In this document: piece after piece, positions 51,093 to 58,494 of the stretch
Numbering within the stretch: the stretch's first letter is position 1
Layout of the letters: each line of letters starts with the position of its first letter
DNA from: Micromonospora okii
GTDB lineage: Bacteria > Actinomycetota > Actinomycetes > Mycobacteriales > Micromonosporaceae
Assembly (NCBI RefSeq): GCF_020884795.1
Contig: NZ_BBZF01000021.1
Span: 210,507 to 274,506, forward strand
Length of the DNA: 64,000 bases
Direction: 5' to 3'
Translations under genes and position numbers: made by a program
Notes under the pieces: model-generated
The model's input: only the letters and a program-made list of their open reading frames with translations
Database searches by the model: none
Told to the model about the DNA's origin: nothing

Positions 51093-52072
51093 GAGACCTC
51101 CTTGATAGGCAGTTCCACGGCGCGACCCGTCCAAGCGGACTCGGCCGCAGCTTGGGTGATGCGGACCGCGGCCAACGCGTCCCGGGCCCCCAGGCGGGGC
51201 TCGGGCCCTCCCGCGAACGCCTCGGCGAACTCGCGCATCTCCGAGACGAAGGGCAGCTCCCCGGAGTAGCCGAAGTTCCCGGCCTCCCCGTCGACCACCC
51301 GGACCTCCTGGGGCCACTCGGAGTCGTAGGTGACGGTCCCGCCGGTGCCCGAGACGTGGAACGCCACCCGGACCGGCGGCTTCGGCGTGGCCGTCCACCG
51401 GGCCACGACCTGGCTGAGCGCGCCGCTGGCGTGGGTGAGGACGACGGTGCCGGCGGCGACGGCCCCCTGCGGGGCCGGCGTGGCGATCTCGCCCTGGTAG
51501 TAGGCGTGCACCCGCACGACGTCGCCGAAGATCCAGTAGGCCAGGTCGACGCCGTGCAGCATCTGGTCGGTGAGGATCCCGCCCGACCGCGCCGACGCGT
51601 GCCCGGTCCAGGGCCTCGGGTGGTACGCGGACACGAGGAACCGGGCGACCGAGCCCGCGCCCAGGCGGCCGGCCGCCACCAGCTCGTGGAGCCGCGCGAA
51701 CGCCGGGGCGAACCGCACGTCGTGGGCGGGATAGAGCCGCACCCCGGCCCGCTCCGCCGCCGCGACGATCTCCTCGGCCTCGGCGGTGGTGGCCGCCAGC
51801 GGCTTCTCGCACACCACGCCGACGCCCCGCGCGATCGCGGCCAGCGCGATCCCGTGGTGGCTGCCCGTCGGGGTGCAGATGTCGACGGCGTCCGCGCCGT
51901 CGAGCGCCTCGGCCAGGGAGCCGACCGCCGTCGCGCCGAACTCGCGCGCCAGGTCGGCGGCCCGGCCGTCGTCGGAGTGGACGCGCACCGCCGCCCCGGC
52001 GGCGATCCAAGCCTGCAGGTGCAGGCGCGCGATCAGACCCGCGCCGATCAGTGCCACCTCAAGCTGCCGCAT
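51089..52072 (-). CDS. rifS: Gfo/Idh/MocA family NAD(P)-dependent oxidoreductase, RifS-like
   Basis: 327 residues. N-terminal dinucleotide loop VALIGAGLIA (GxGxxA, residues 6-15), family motif CEKPLA with Lys90, and the catalytic Asp169 and His173 in TDQMLHGVD. All the elements of an active Gfo/Idh/MocA dehydrogenase are present; such enzymes oxidise or reduce hydroxyl/keto groups on sugars, cyclitols or cyclohexane rings. It is the first gene of a two-gene coupled unit upstream of the PKS genes. Position matches rifS. ATG at 52070-52072 chosen because the family begins a few residues before the GxGxxA loop; the ribosome site is weak (AGGGG about 12 nt upstream). A GTG at 52153 would add 27 unrelated residues and is not favoured. 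A substrate in ansamycin tailoring or starter supply is inferred from context only. Confidence 0.75.
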   Translation of the reverse strand: MRQLEVALIGAGLIARLHLQAWIAAGAAVRVHSDDGRAADLAREFGATAVGSLAEALDGADAVDICTPTGSHHGIALAAIARGVGVVCEKPLAATTAEAEEIVAAAERAGVRLYPAHDVRFAPAFARLHELVAAGRLGAGSVARFLVSAYHPRPWTGHASARSGGILTDQMLHGVDLAYWIFGDVVRVHAYYQGEIATPAPQGAVAAGTVVLTHASGALSQVVARWTATPKPPVRVAFHVSGTGGTVTYDSEWPQEVRVVDGEAGNFGYSGELPFVSEMREFAEAFAGGPEPRLGARDALAAVRITQAAAESAWTGRAVELPIKEVS

Positions 52073-52103
52073 GGCGTGCCCAGCCCCTTCGTCAGATGCC
52101 GGA

Positions 52104-52188
52104 GCGGGTGAACCCAGCGGTGCTCCAAGCCTGATCAGGTTCGCCCACGCCACTCGTCAGGGGCCATAACCAACGTGGGTAGTCCCGC
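52104..52188 (-). ncRNA. Candidate three-way-junction leader RNA upstream of the RifS-like gene
   Basis: Read on the minus strand, three perfect helices nest tightly. Outer stem GCGGG (52188-52184) pairs with CCCGC (52108-52104). Second stem CCCACG (52179-52174) pairs with CGTGGG (52149-52144). Third stem GAACC (52142-52138) pairs with GGTTC (52114-52110). The 3' end is 31 nt before the ATG. CTGACGA and CGAACCTGATC recall pieces of the TPP riboswitch, but its conserved 3' part is missing, so I do not assign a ligand. GC-rich DNA gives short stems easily; treat as a hypothesis. Confidence 0.25.
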
Positions 52189-52189
52189 A

Positions 52190-52221
52190 GGCGGCGCGCC
52201 CTCGTCCTCCGGCGCGCCGCC
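52190..52221 (-). terminator. Strong hairpin after the FMN reductase gene
   Basis: Perfect 11-bp stem GGCGGCGCGCC / GGCGCGCCGCC with a 10-nt loop, starting 43 nt after the FMN reductase stop. No T tract follows, as is common for actinomycete terminators. It probably separates the reductase from the RifS-like gene. Confidence 0.6.
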
Positions 52222-52264
52222 GTCCGCGCCGCCCACCGACCGGGATCGGGTGACGGCCGGCCGA

Positions 52265-52849
52265 TCAGGAGACGTACGGTCGGCGCTCCCGCCCCGCACG
52301 CAGCGTCGTGGCCCACCAGCCGAGCTGGTCGAGCAGGTACGTCGCCGCCGCGCCGGCGCCCTCCCGGTCGACCGGCTCGCCGTCGGGGCCGAACTGCTCC
52401 CACGCGTTGTGGAAGCTGACCGTCGCCCGGACGGTGACCGAGTGCACCTCGGCGAAGACCGGCCGGAGCGCCTCGACGGCCCGCAGGCCGCCGGAGAGCC
52501 CGCCGTACGAGACGAAGCCCACCGGCTTGGCGTGCCACTGCTTGCCGTGCCAGTCGACGAGGTTCTTCAGCGACGCCGGGAAGCTGTGGTTGTACTCCGG
52601 CGTGACGACCACGAACGCCTCGGCGGCTTCGAGGCGCGGCGTCACCTCGCCCAGGGCCCGGGCCCCCTCCGGCGTCAACTGGCTCGTCATCACGAAGGGC
52701 AGCTCGTGCTCGGCGAGGTCGACCACGTCGACCGCGAAGTCGTCACGCTGCTTGACCCGGTCGAGGAACCACCGGGCGACGGTCGGGCCGAATCGCCCCT
52801 CCCGGGTGCTGCCGATGATCAGGGCGAGGCGGAGCGGTTCGGTCGACAT
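52265..52849 (-). CDS. NADPH-dependent FMN reductase (flavodoxin-like fold)
   Basis: 194 residues. The FMN phosphate loop GSTREGRFGP (residues 13-22) and the PEYNHSFP motif (residues 83-90) define the NADPH-dependent FMN reductase family; length is typical. Such enzymes reduce FMN, quinones or azo compounds with NADPH in the cytoplasm. It could supply reduced flavin to a monooxygenase or reduce a quinone such as the naphthoquinone of a rifamycin-like product, but it also occurs widely as a stress enzyme. It has its own promoter candidate (52906-52934) and is closed by the hairpin at 52190-52221, so it looks like a monocistronic gene at the cluster edge. ATG at 52847-52849 with AGAGGA 6 nt upstream; an in-frame extension to 52903 lacks a ribosome site. 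Confidence 0.85.
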   Translation of the reverse strand: MSTEPLRLALIIGSTREGRFGPTVARWFLDRVKQRDDFAVDVVDLAEHELPFVMTSQLTPEGARALGEVTPRLEAAEAFVVVTPEYNHSFPASLKNLVDWHGKQWHAKPVGFVSYGGLSGGLRAVEALRPVFAEVHSVTVRATVSFHNAWEQFGPDGEPVDREGAGAAATYLLDQLGWWATTLRAGRERRPYVS

Positions 52850-52905
52850 GCTTGTCCTCTCGACGTCGATGGTCGTCACGGCGCGGAGCACCGGCGACAC
52901 CACAC

Positions 52906-52934
52906 GTTATGACGTCGATCTATGCTGCGGTCAA
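52906..52934 (-). promoter_or_regulatory. Sigma70-like promoter for the FMN reductase, with two GACGTCGAT repeats
   Basis: TTGACC (52934-52929), 17-bp spacer, CATAAC (52911-52906). The sequence GACGTCGAT, which contains the palindrome GACGTC, occurs at 52911-52919 inside the promoter and again at 52862-52870 between it and the start codon. These could be repressor sites. The rest of 52850-53081 shows no gene. Confidence 0.45.
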
Positions 52935-53081
52935 GAGTTGATCGCCCACGTCCCACGAACGTCCGTCCCCGACGTCCCTCACGCGCCCGCCGTCGGACGC
53001 GCCCGGCGGCAGGTGAGCGGCCCTCCCGGCCCGGCCGGCGGCTCCCGTCGACGACCGTCGCCGGTCAAATCGACAGGGGCC

Positions 53082-53101
53082 GGGCCGGAAGGAGCCGGCC
53101 C
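53082..53101 (-). terminator. Hairpin directly after the secreted protease gene
   Basis: Perfect 7-bp stem GGGCCGG / CCGGCCC with a 6-nt loop, beginning 4 nt past the TGA at 53106. No T tract. Confidence 0.6.
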
Positions 53102-53105
53102 ACCG

Positions 53106-54329
53106 TCAGGCCACGTCGTACGACAGGCCGGGCCAGAACCTCGGCAGCGCGCTGAACCAGGCCCGGCGCGGCGACGCGTTGCACCCCGCCGTGCTGCGGC
53201 TGTGCAGGCCGAACGCGAACCGCTTGCCCTGTGACGTGAGCCAGTAGACGCCGCCGCCGCTGTCGCCGGGGCAGGGGTCGTACCCCTCGTACCGGGTCAG
53301 TCCGCGCACCGCCGCGTCGCTGGTCCTGGTGATCACGCCGCACGGGTTGCCGGACGTGGCGGGGGCCGCGTACCGGGCCGAGACGCAGACCACGTCGCCG
53401 ACCCAGATGGCCGACATCGTCTGCGCCCAGCCGTTCACCCGCACCCAGCTCGACCCGGAGATGGCGATCCGGCCCAGGGTGTCCGCCGCGTACGTGGAGT
53501 TGGTGACCTGGATGGCCCCGGCGTCGACCGCACCGGCGTTGAGCGCGTTCACCGCGCTCATCGGGCCGATCGGGGTGCCGGCGGTGGACCAGTTGGTCGT
53601 CGTGCCGCCCCCGCAGTGGCCGGCGGTCAGCGCCCAGCGCACGCCGCTGCTGCGGGCCGTGAAGCCCAGCGAGCAGCCGCCGCCGGTGCGTCGGATCACC
53701 AGCCCGGCCCGCAGGCTGTCGTTGCAGTTGGCCCGCGACGTGCAGACGTCCTCCTCGACGGCGTCCGTGGTGGCCGGGACGATGGTGACCCAGCTCGGCA
53801 CGGCCCCCTTCGACAGGGCGGCCTCCTCCTGGGCGGTCAGGGCGACGGTGACGGTGTTGGTGCTCACCTCGACGCCCACCCGGCCCTTGGCGGCCACGGC
53901 CAGCTCGTCGGTGCCGACGCGCAGCCGCTCGGCGAGCGCCTCCAACTGGTCGTAGTTGCGCTCCACCACCTTGGCGCTGACGCTGAGCCCGAGCGACCGC
54001 CCGACCTCGACCGCGCGGTCCGCGCCCGCCTGGGTGGTCAGGGCCACGTGGGTGACCCCGGACAGCGGGTCGAAGTGGCCCCCGCCGTACGTCTGGGGCT
54101 CCTTCGCCAACTGGTCGTGCAGTTGCTTGCGGGCCTCCTGCTGGCTGGCCGCGACCTTGGCGGCGCTCTCCGAGATCGTCGGGTACACGGTGCGGTAGGC
54201 GAGGACGGCGGCCAAGGACTCGTCCCGTCCCGTGTCGGCGGCCGGATCGGCCGCGTACGCCGGCGCGGCCAGCGTCGTGGCGGACAGCACCAGCACGACG
54301 GCGCCCGTCAACAGCCGGATTCTTCTCAT
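53106..54329 (-). CDS. Secreted chymotrypsin-like serine protease with propeptide (streptogrisin / alpha-lytic type)
   Basis: 407 residues. A signal peptide (residues 1-26, cleavage after AYA) is followed by a propeptide of about 170 residues of the alpha-lytic protease type, then a trypsin-fold catalytic domain from about residue 195. Catalytic residues are His238 (TAGHC), Asp269 (AVDAG) and Ser357 (GDSGGG). Cysteine pairs fit C219-C239, C315-C330 and C353-C383, with an extra pair C196/C202 near the mature N terminus. It should be exported, self-process and digest extracellular protein. ATG at 54327-54329 with GGGGAGG 8 nt upstream; an in-frame start 30 codons earlier would add a non-signal-like leader. 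It is unrelated to the polyketide cluster and has its own terminator. Confidence 0.9.
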   Translation of the reverse strand: MRRIRLLTGAVVLVLSATTLAAPAYAADPAADTGRDESLAAVLAYRTVYPTISESAAKVAASQQEARKQLHDQLAKEPQTYGGGHFDPLSGVTHVALTTQAGADRAVEVGRSLGLSVSAKVVERNYDQLEALAERLRVGTDELAVAAKGRVGVEVSTNTVTVALTAQEEAALSKGAVPSWVTIVPATTDAVEEDVCTSRANCNDSLRAGLVIRRTGGGCSLGFTARSSGVRWALTAGHCGGGTTTNWSTAGTPIGPMSAVNALNAGAVDAGAIQVTNSTYAADTLGRIAISGSSWVRVNGWAQTMSAIWVGDVVCVSARYAAPATSGNPCGVITRTSDAAVRGLTRYEGYDPCPGDSGGGVYWLTSQGKRFAFGLHSRSTAGCNASPRRAWFSALPRFWPGLSYDVA

Positions 54330-54408
54330 GCGCGTTCCTCCCCTGGAAGGCTGACTACCGGTAGAGGAGGGGGCGGCGTCGGGGAAAATACAGCCGGCTC
54401 CCGCTTTC

Positions 54409-54458
54409 CTCGCCCGCAACGGGCGAGCCCCGGTCGATCACTGGTGGATCGACCGGGG
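54409..54458 (-). terminator. Two back-to-back perfect hairpins after katG
   Basis: On the minus strand the first hairpin (54458-54428) has a perfect 12-bp stem CCCCGGTCGATC / GATCGACCGGGG with a 7-nt loop. The second (54427-54409) follows without a gap: 8-bp stem CTCGCCCG / CGGGCGAG with a 3-nt loop. They start 20 nt past the katG stop and shield the protease gene from katG readthrough. The remaining 54330-54408 holds the protease leader, including the palindrome CTACCGGTAG at 54355-54364. Confidence 0.75.
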
Positions 54459-54478
54459 CCGTCGTGGGGAGGGGCGGA

Positions 54479-56755
54479 TCAGGCGAGGTCGAACCGGTCG
54501 AGCTCCATGACCTTCGTCCACGCCGCGACGAAGTCGGCGACGAACTTCTCGCGCGCGTCGGCGCTGGCGTAGACCTCCGCCAGGGCGCGGAGCTGGGAGT
54601 TGGAGCCGAAGATCAGGTCGACCGCGGTGGCGGTCCACTTCACCTCGTCGGTCGCCAGGTCCCGGATCTCGTACACGTGCTCGTCGGACTCCGACGCCTT
54701 CCACCGGGTGCCCGGGGAGAGCAGGTTGGCGAAGAAGTCGTTGGTGAGCACGCCCGGCCGGTCGGTGAGGACGCCGTGGCGGGTGCCGCCGACGTTGTTG
54801 CCGAGGGCGCGCAGGCCGCCGACCAGGACGGTCATCTCGGGCGCGGTCAGATTGAGCATGTACGCGCGGTCGACGAGCAGCACCTCCGGCTGGGTCTTCT
54901 CGCCGGGGCGCAGGTAGTTGCGGAACCCGTCGGCGCGCGGCTCCATGACCCGGAAGGACTCGACGTCGGTCTGCTCCTGGCTGGCGTCGGTGCGGCCCGG
55001 ACGGAACGGCACGGTCACCTCGACGCCGGCGTCGCGCGCCGCCTTCTCGACGGCGGCGGAGCCGGCCAGGACGATCAGGTCCGCCAGCGAGATCCGCGCC
55101 CCGCCGGCGGCGTTGAACTCCCGCTGGATGCCCTCCAGGGTCTCCAGGACGGTGGCGAGCTGCTCGGGCTGGTTGACCTCCCAGCTCCGCTGCGGCTCGA
55201 GACGGACGCGCGCGCCGTTGGCCCCGCCGCGCTTGTCGGTGGACCGGTAGCTCGCGGCCGAGGCCCACGCGGTGGAGACGAGCTGGGCGGTGGTGAGGCC
55301 GGAGGCCAGGACCCGCTCCTTGAGGGCGGCGACGTCGGCGTCACCCACGAGCTCGTGGTCGACGGCCGGCACCGGGTCCTGCCAGAGCTGGGGCTGCGGC
55401 ACCCACGGCCCGAGGAAGCGGCTGACCGGGCCCATGTCGCGGTGCAGCAGCTTGTACCAGGCCTTGGCGAACGCCAGCGCGAACTCGTCCGGGTGCTCCA
55501 GGAAGCGGCGCGAGATCTTCTCGTACGCCGGGTCGACGCGCAGCGACAGGTCGGTCGTGAGCATCGTCGGCTTGTACTTCTTCGCCGGGTCGAACGGGTC
55601 CGGGATGATCTCCGGGGCGTCCTTGGCGACCCACTGCTTCGCGCCGCCGGGGCTCGTGGTGAGCTCCCACTCGTAGCCGAAGAGGATCTCGAAGAAGCGG
55701 TTGCTCCACTGCGTCGGCACGTCGGTCCACGTCACCTCGAGGCCGCTGGTGATCGTGTCCCCGCCCTTGCCGCTGCCGTGGGTGCTCAGCCAGCCCAGGC
55801 CCTGCGCCTCCAGCGGCGCGGCCTCGGGCTCCGGGCCCACGTGGTTGTCGGCGACGGCGGCGCCGTGGGTCTTGCCGAAGGTGTGGCCGCCGGCGATGAG
55901 GGCGACGGTCTCCTCGTCGTTCATCGCCATCCGGGCGAAGGTCTCGCGGATGAAGTGCGCCGCCGCGAGCGGGTCGGCGTTGCCGTTCGGGCCCTCCGGG
56001 TTGACGTAGATCAGGCCCATCTCCGTCGCCCCGACCTCCGGGGCCATCTCCTTCTCGGAGACGTAGCGCTCGTCGCCGAGCCAGGTGTCCTCCGGGCCCC
56101 AGAAGATCTCCTCGGGCTCCCAGACGTCCTCCCGGCCGAAGCCGAAGCCGAAGGTCCTGAAGCCCATCGACTCCAGGGCGACGTTGCCGGCGAGCACGAG
56201 CAGGTCGGCCCACGAGACCTTCTGGCCGTACTTCTGCTTCACCGGCCAGAGCAGCCGGCGGGCCTTGTCCAGGTTGGCGTTGTCCGGCCAGCTGTTGAGC
56301 GGGGCGAACCGCTGCCCGCCGTCGCCCGCGCCGCCGCGCCCGTCGTGGATGCGGTAGGTGCCCGCCGCGTGCCAGCTCATCCGGATCATCAGGCCGCCGT
56401 AGTGGCCGAAGTCGGCCGGCCACCAGTCCTGCGAGGTGGTGAGGACCTCGACGATGTCCCGCTTGAGGGCCTCGACGTCGAGCTTGGCGAACTCCCTGGC
56501 GTAGCTGAAGCCCTCCCCCAGCGGGTTGGCCTTCGACGAGTGGGCGTGCAGCACCGACAGGTCGAGCTGGTTGGGCCACCAGTCCCGGTTGGTGCGCGGC
56601 CGACCGCCGGTCTTCGGCGTCGGCGAGTCGATCGCCGGGTTCTCGCTCTCGCTGCCTTGCGCGGTGACGGAGTCGTGCGCGACCGGGCAGCCGGCCGCCT
56701 CCTTCCTGTCCACGCCCTGGGCGCTGGAGAAGGTGTGGTCCTGGGTGTCGCTCAT
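54479..56755 (-). CDS. katG: Catalase-peroxidase KatG
   Basis: 758 residues, full length. Distal haem-pocket residues Arg125, Trp128 and His129 (RMSWHAAGTYR), the proximal haem ligand His291 (AGGHTFGKTHG), and the Met-Tyr-Trp adduct residues Trp128, Tyr250 and Met276 are all present with the family spacing. The C-terminal peroxidase-like half is complete. It destroys hydrogen peroxide in the cytoplasm and has broad peroxidase activity. ATG at 56753-56755 with GGAAGGA upstream. The start overlaps the furA stop (ATGA), so it is translationally coupled to its Fur-family regulator, as in mycobacteria and streptomycetes. Confidence 0.97.
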   Translation of the reverse strand: MSDTQDHTFSSAQGVDRKEAAGCPVAHDSVTAQGSESENPAIDSPTPKTGGRPRTNRDWWPNQLDLSVLHAHSSKANPLGEGFSYAREFAKLDVEALKRDIVEVLTTSQDWWPADFGHYGGLMIRMSWHAAGTYRIHDGRGGAGDGGQRFAPLNSWPDNANLDKARRLLWPVKQKYGQKVSWADLLVLAGNVALESMGFRTFGFGFGREDVWEPEEIFWGPEDTWLGDERYVSEKEMAPEVGATEMGLIYVNPEGPNGNADPLAAAHFIRETFARMAMNDEETVALIAGGHTFGKTHGAAVADNHVGPEPEAAPLEAQGLGWLSTHGSGKGGDTITSGLEVTWTDVPTQWSNRFFEILFGYEWELTTSPGGAKQWVAKDAPEIIPDPFDPAKKYKPTMLTTDLSLRVDPAYEKISRRFLEHPDEFALAFAKAWYKLLHRDMGPVSRFLGPWVPQPQLWQDPVPAVDHELVGDADVAALKERVLASGLTTAQLVSTAWASAASYRSTDKRGGANGARVRLEPQRSWEVNQPEQLATVLETLEGIQREFNAAGGARISLADLIVLAGSAAVEKAARDAGVEVTVPFRPGRTDASQEQTDVESFRVMEPRADGFRNYLRPGEKTQPEVLLVDRAYMLNLTAPEMTVLVGGLRALGNNVGGTRHGVLTDRPGVLTNDFFANLLSPGTRWKASESDEHVYEIRDLATDEVKWTATAVDLIFGSNSQLRALAEVYASADAREKFVADFVAAWTKVMELDRFDLA

Positions 56756-57207
56756 GTACTTCCTTCCGAACTGGCGGATCGCCGGGGATTGCGGTCGGTC
56801 GCGCAGTCGGGGCAGGTGCCCCAGTAGACGACCTCCGCCTCGTCGACCGCGAAGCCGTGGTCGTCGGAGGCGGTGAGACAGGGGGCACGGCCGACGGCGC
56901 AGTCGACGTCGGCGATCGCGCCGCAGGAGCGGCACACGACGTGGTGGTGGTTGTCCCCCACCCGTGACTCGTACCGGGCGGTGGCGCCGGCCGGCTGGAT
57001 GCGCCGCACCAGACCGGCGTCGGTGAGCGCCCGCAGCACGTCGTACACCGTCTGGTGGGAGACCGTGGGCTGGCCCGCCCGCACCAACGCGATCACCGCG
57101 TCGGTGTCGACGTGCGGATGGTCGCGCAGCGCGGCGAGCACCGCCAACCGGGGTCGGGTCACGCGCAACGAGACCGCCCGTAGCTGAGCCTCGAAGTCGG
57201 ACGGCAC
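56752..57207 (-). CDS. furA: Fur-family peroxide/iron-sensing repressor FurA
   Basis: 151 residues. N-terminal winged helix (LRVTRPRLAVL ... QTVYDVLRAL) and a C-terminal metal-binding dimerisation domain with HHHVVC, CRSC and CPDC (structural zinc Cys pairs). It represses the furA-katG operon and is released by peroxide or metal loss. Start chosen: GTG at 57205-57207, because the promoter -10 (57219-57214) ends 6 nt before it, which gives a leaderless mRNA; this agrees with FurA proteins of other actinobacteria that begin near this residue. The upstream in-frame ATG at 57243 lies inside the -35 and is rejected. Confidence 0.9.
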   Translation of the reverse strand: MPSDFEAQLRAVSLRVTRPRLAVLAALRDHPHVDTDAVIALVRAGQPTVSHQTVYDVLRALTDAGLVRRIQPAGATARYESRVGDNHHHVVCRSCGAIADVDCAVGRAPCLTASDDHGFAVDEAEVVYWGTCPDCATDRNPRRSASSEGST

Positions 57208-57213
57208 GGGACG

Positions 57214-57243
57214 AACATAACCCAGTCTTTTGGAACGGATCAA
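57214..57243 (-). promoter_or_regulatory. furA-katG promoter (leaderless)
   Basis: TTGATC (57243-57238), 18-bp spacer, TATGTT (57219-57214). Transcription should begin at or next to the GTG at 57207. The AT-rich spacer is where a FurA box would be expected. Confidence 0.6.
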
Positions 57244-57274
57244 GAATTCTCTGGATTTCCCGCCGCGTGCCGCG

Positions 57275-58360
57275 TCAGCGGGGCAGTCGGCGCGCCAACC
57301 ACAGGCGGTGGGCGAACAGCGCCCCGTAGCCGGCGAGGACCGCGCCGAGCACCGCCAGCGCGCCGGCGTCGGCGGAGCGGCGCGCGGCGTCCAGGAGCAC
57401 GCCCAGCATCGCCGCCGCGACGATCAGGGAGACGTGGTTCGACGCCCAGAACACCACCGGCGTCATCCGCCCGGGGTCGAGGTCGCGCATCGCGCCGCCC
57501 CGGAGCTGACGGACGAGCCAGGCCGACAGCGGCGCGGTGGCGGCCATCGCGGCCCAGACCGGCCACGGCAGCCAGCCGAGCAGCGCGAGGGCGGTGAGCA
57601 GCGCGTACGCGAGCACCTGCGCGCCGACGATCAGGCGCACGGCCGGCCGGTAGCCGACGATGACCGGCAGCGTGCGCTTGCCGACCATCTCGTCCGAGCG
57701 GCGGTCCCCCAGGTTCATCACCATCATCCGTGCCACCTGGAGCACCGCGGTGGGCGCCAGCACGACCAGCAGCAGCACCGGCACGGCACCGGCCTGGAGC
57801 ACCGCCGCGACGACGGGCCACAGGCCGTTGAGGATCGCCGCGACCGTCACCTCCCCCGCGCCCCGGTAGTTCAGCCGCAGCGGCGGGGCGGTGTAGAACC
57901 AGGCCAGCACCACGGCCGCGGTGGCGAGCACGCGCGCCTGCCAGGACGGCATGACGGCGACCATCAGCGTCGACGCGCCGAGCAGCACGAAGCTGGTGCC
58001 GAGCGACACGACGGGGGCGACCGACCCGTCCACGAGCGCCCGGCTGCCGCCCGTCCACGGGGTGAAGTAGACGTTCGCCCGGTCGGCCTCCAGGTCGAAG
58101 TACTCGTTGCAGTAGTGCGTCATCACGTGGACCGTCCACGCGAAGAGTTGCGCGACGGCGTACCACGTGAGGTCGAGCGGGTGGCCCTGGTGCACCGACA
58201 CCGCCACGGCGAGGCCCACCGGCAGGACGTTGTAGAGCAGGAAGCGCAGCCGGGCCAGCCGGAGGAATCCCCGCCAGTCCGTCGCGTCCCGCCCGGCGGT
58301 GGGCTCGGCGGCGGATCGCCGGGCTGCCGGGATCGGCTGGGAGTCCCGTATCGAGGTCAT
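57275..58360 (-). CDS. UbiA-family membrane prenyltransferase (MenA-like)
   Basis: 361 residues, about eight to nine hydrophobic segments. First Asp-rich motif NEYFDLEAD (residues 85-93) and second motif DRRSDEMVGKRT (219-230) bind the prenyl diphosphate through magnesium. TPWTGGSR follows the first motif, as in 1,4-dihydroxy-2-naphthoate-type prenyltransferases. It should attach an isoprenoid chain to an aromatic or quinone precursor in the membrane; the acceptor is not readable. No menaquinone or ubiquinone genes are next to it, so a dedicated secondary-metabolite or accessory role is possible. ATG at 58358-58360 with GGGGGAGG 10 nt upstream. It ends 67 nt before the furA start. Confidence 0.85.
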   Translation of the reverse strand: MTSIRDSQPIPAARRSAAEPTAGRDATDWRGFLRLARLRFLLYNVLPVGLAVAVSVHQGHPLDLTWYAVAQLFAWTVHVMTHYCNEYFDLEADRANVYFTPWTGGSRALVDGSVAPVVSLGTSFVLLGASTLMVAVMPSWQARVLATAAVVLAWFYTAPPLRLNYRGAGEVTVAAILNGLWPVVAAVLQAGAVPVLLLVVLAPTAVLQVARMMVMNLGDRRSDEMVGKRTLPVIVGYRPAVRLIVGAQVLAYALLTALALLGWLPWPVWAAMAATAPLSAWLVRQLRGGAMRDLDPGRMTPVVFWASNHVSLIVAAAMLGVLLDAARRSADAGALAVLGAVLAGYGALFAHRLWLARRLPR

Positions 58361-58494
58361 GGGTCGGACGCCTCCCCCGTGGTCGGACCGTGACGGCAGC
58401 CTATATCCCGGAGGACGGACCCGTCCCCGGCCGCGTCAGTCGCGAATGGGACATCCGGCCTCGACCCGGCCGGCGTCGGCCCGGACCGGCAGGG

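Noticed and set aside
50145..51269. Plus-strand open frame of 374 codons opposite the RifT-like gene
   Set aside because: Antisense shadow; the minus strand has the family pattern, strong ribosome site and coupled start/stop.
52104..52188. A true TPP riboswitch
   Set aside because: CGAACCTGATC and CTGACGA match, but the conserved 3' part (ATGCCGGCG...AGGGA type) is absent and the downstream gene is not a thiamine gene.
57208..57243. ATG at 57243 as the furA start
   Set aside because: It lies within the -35 element of the promoter. The GTG at 57207 matches homologues and the leaderless start.
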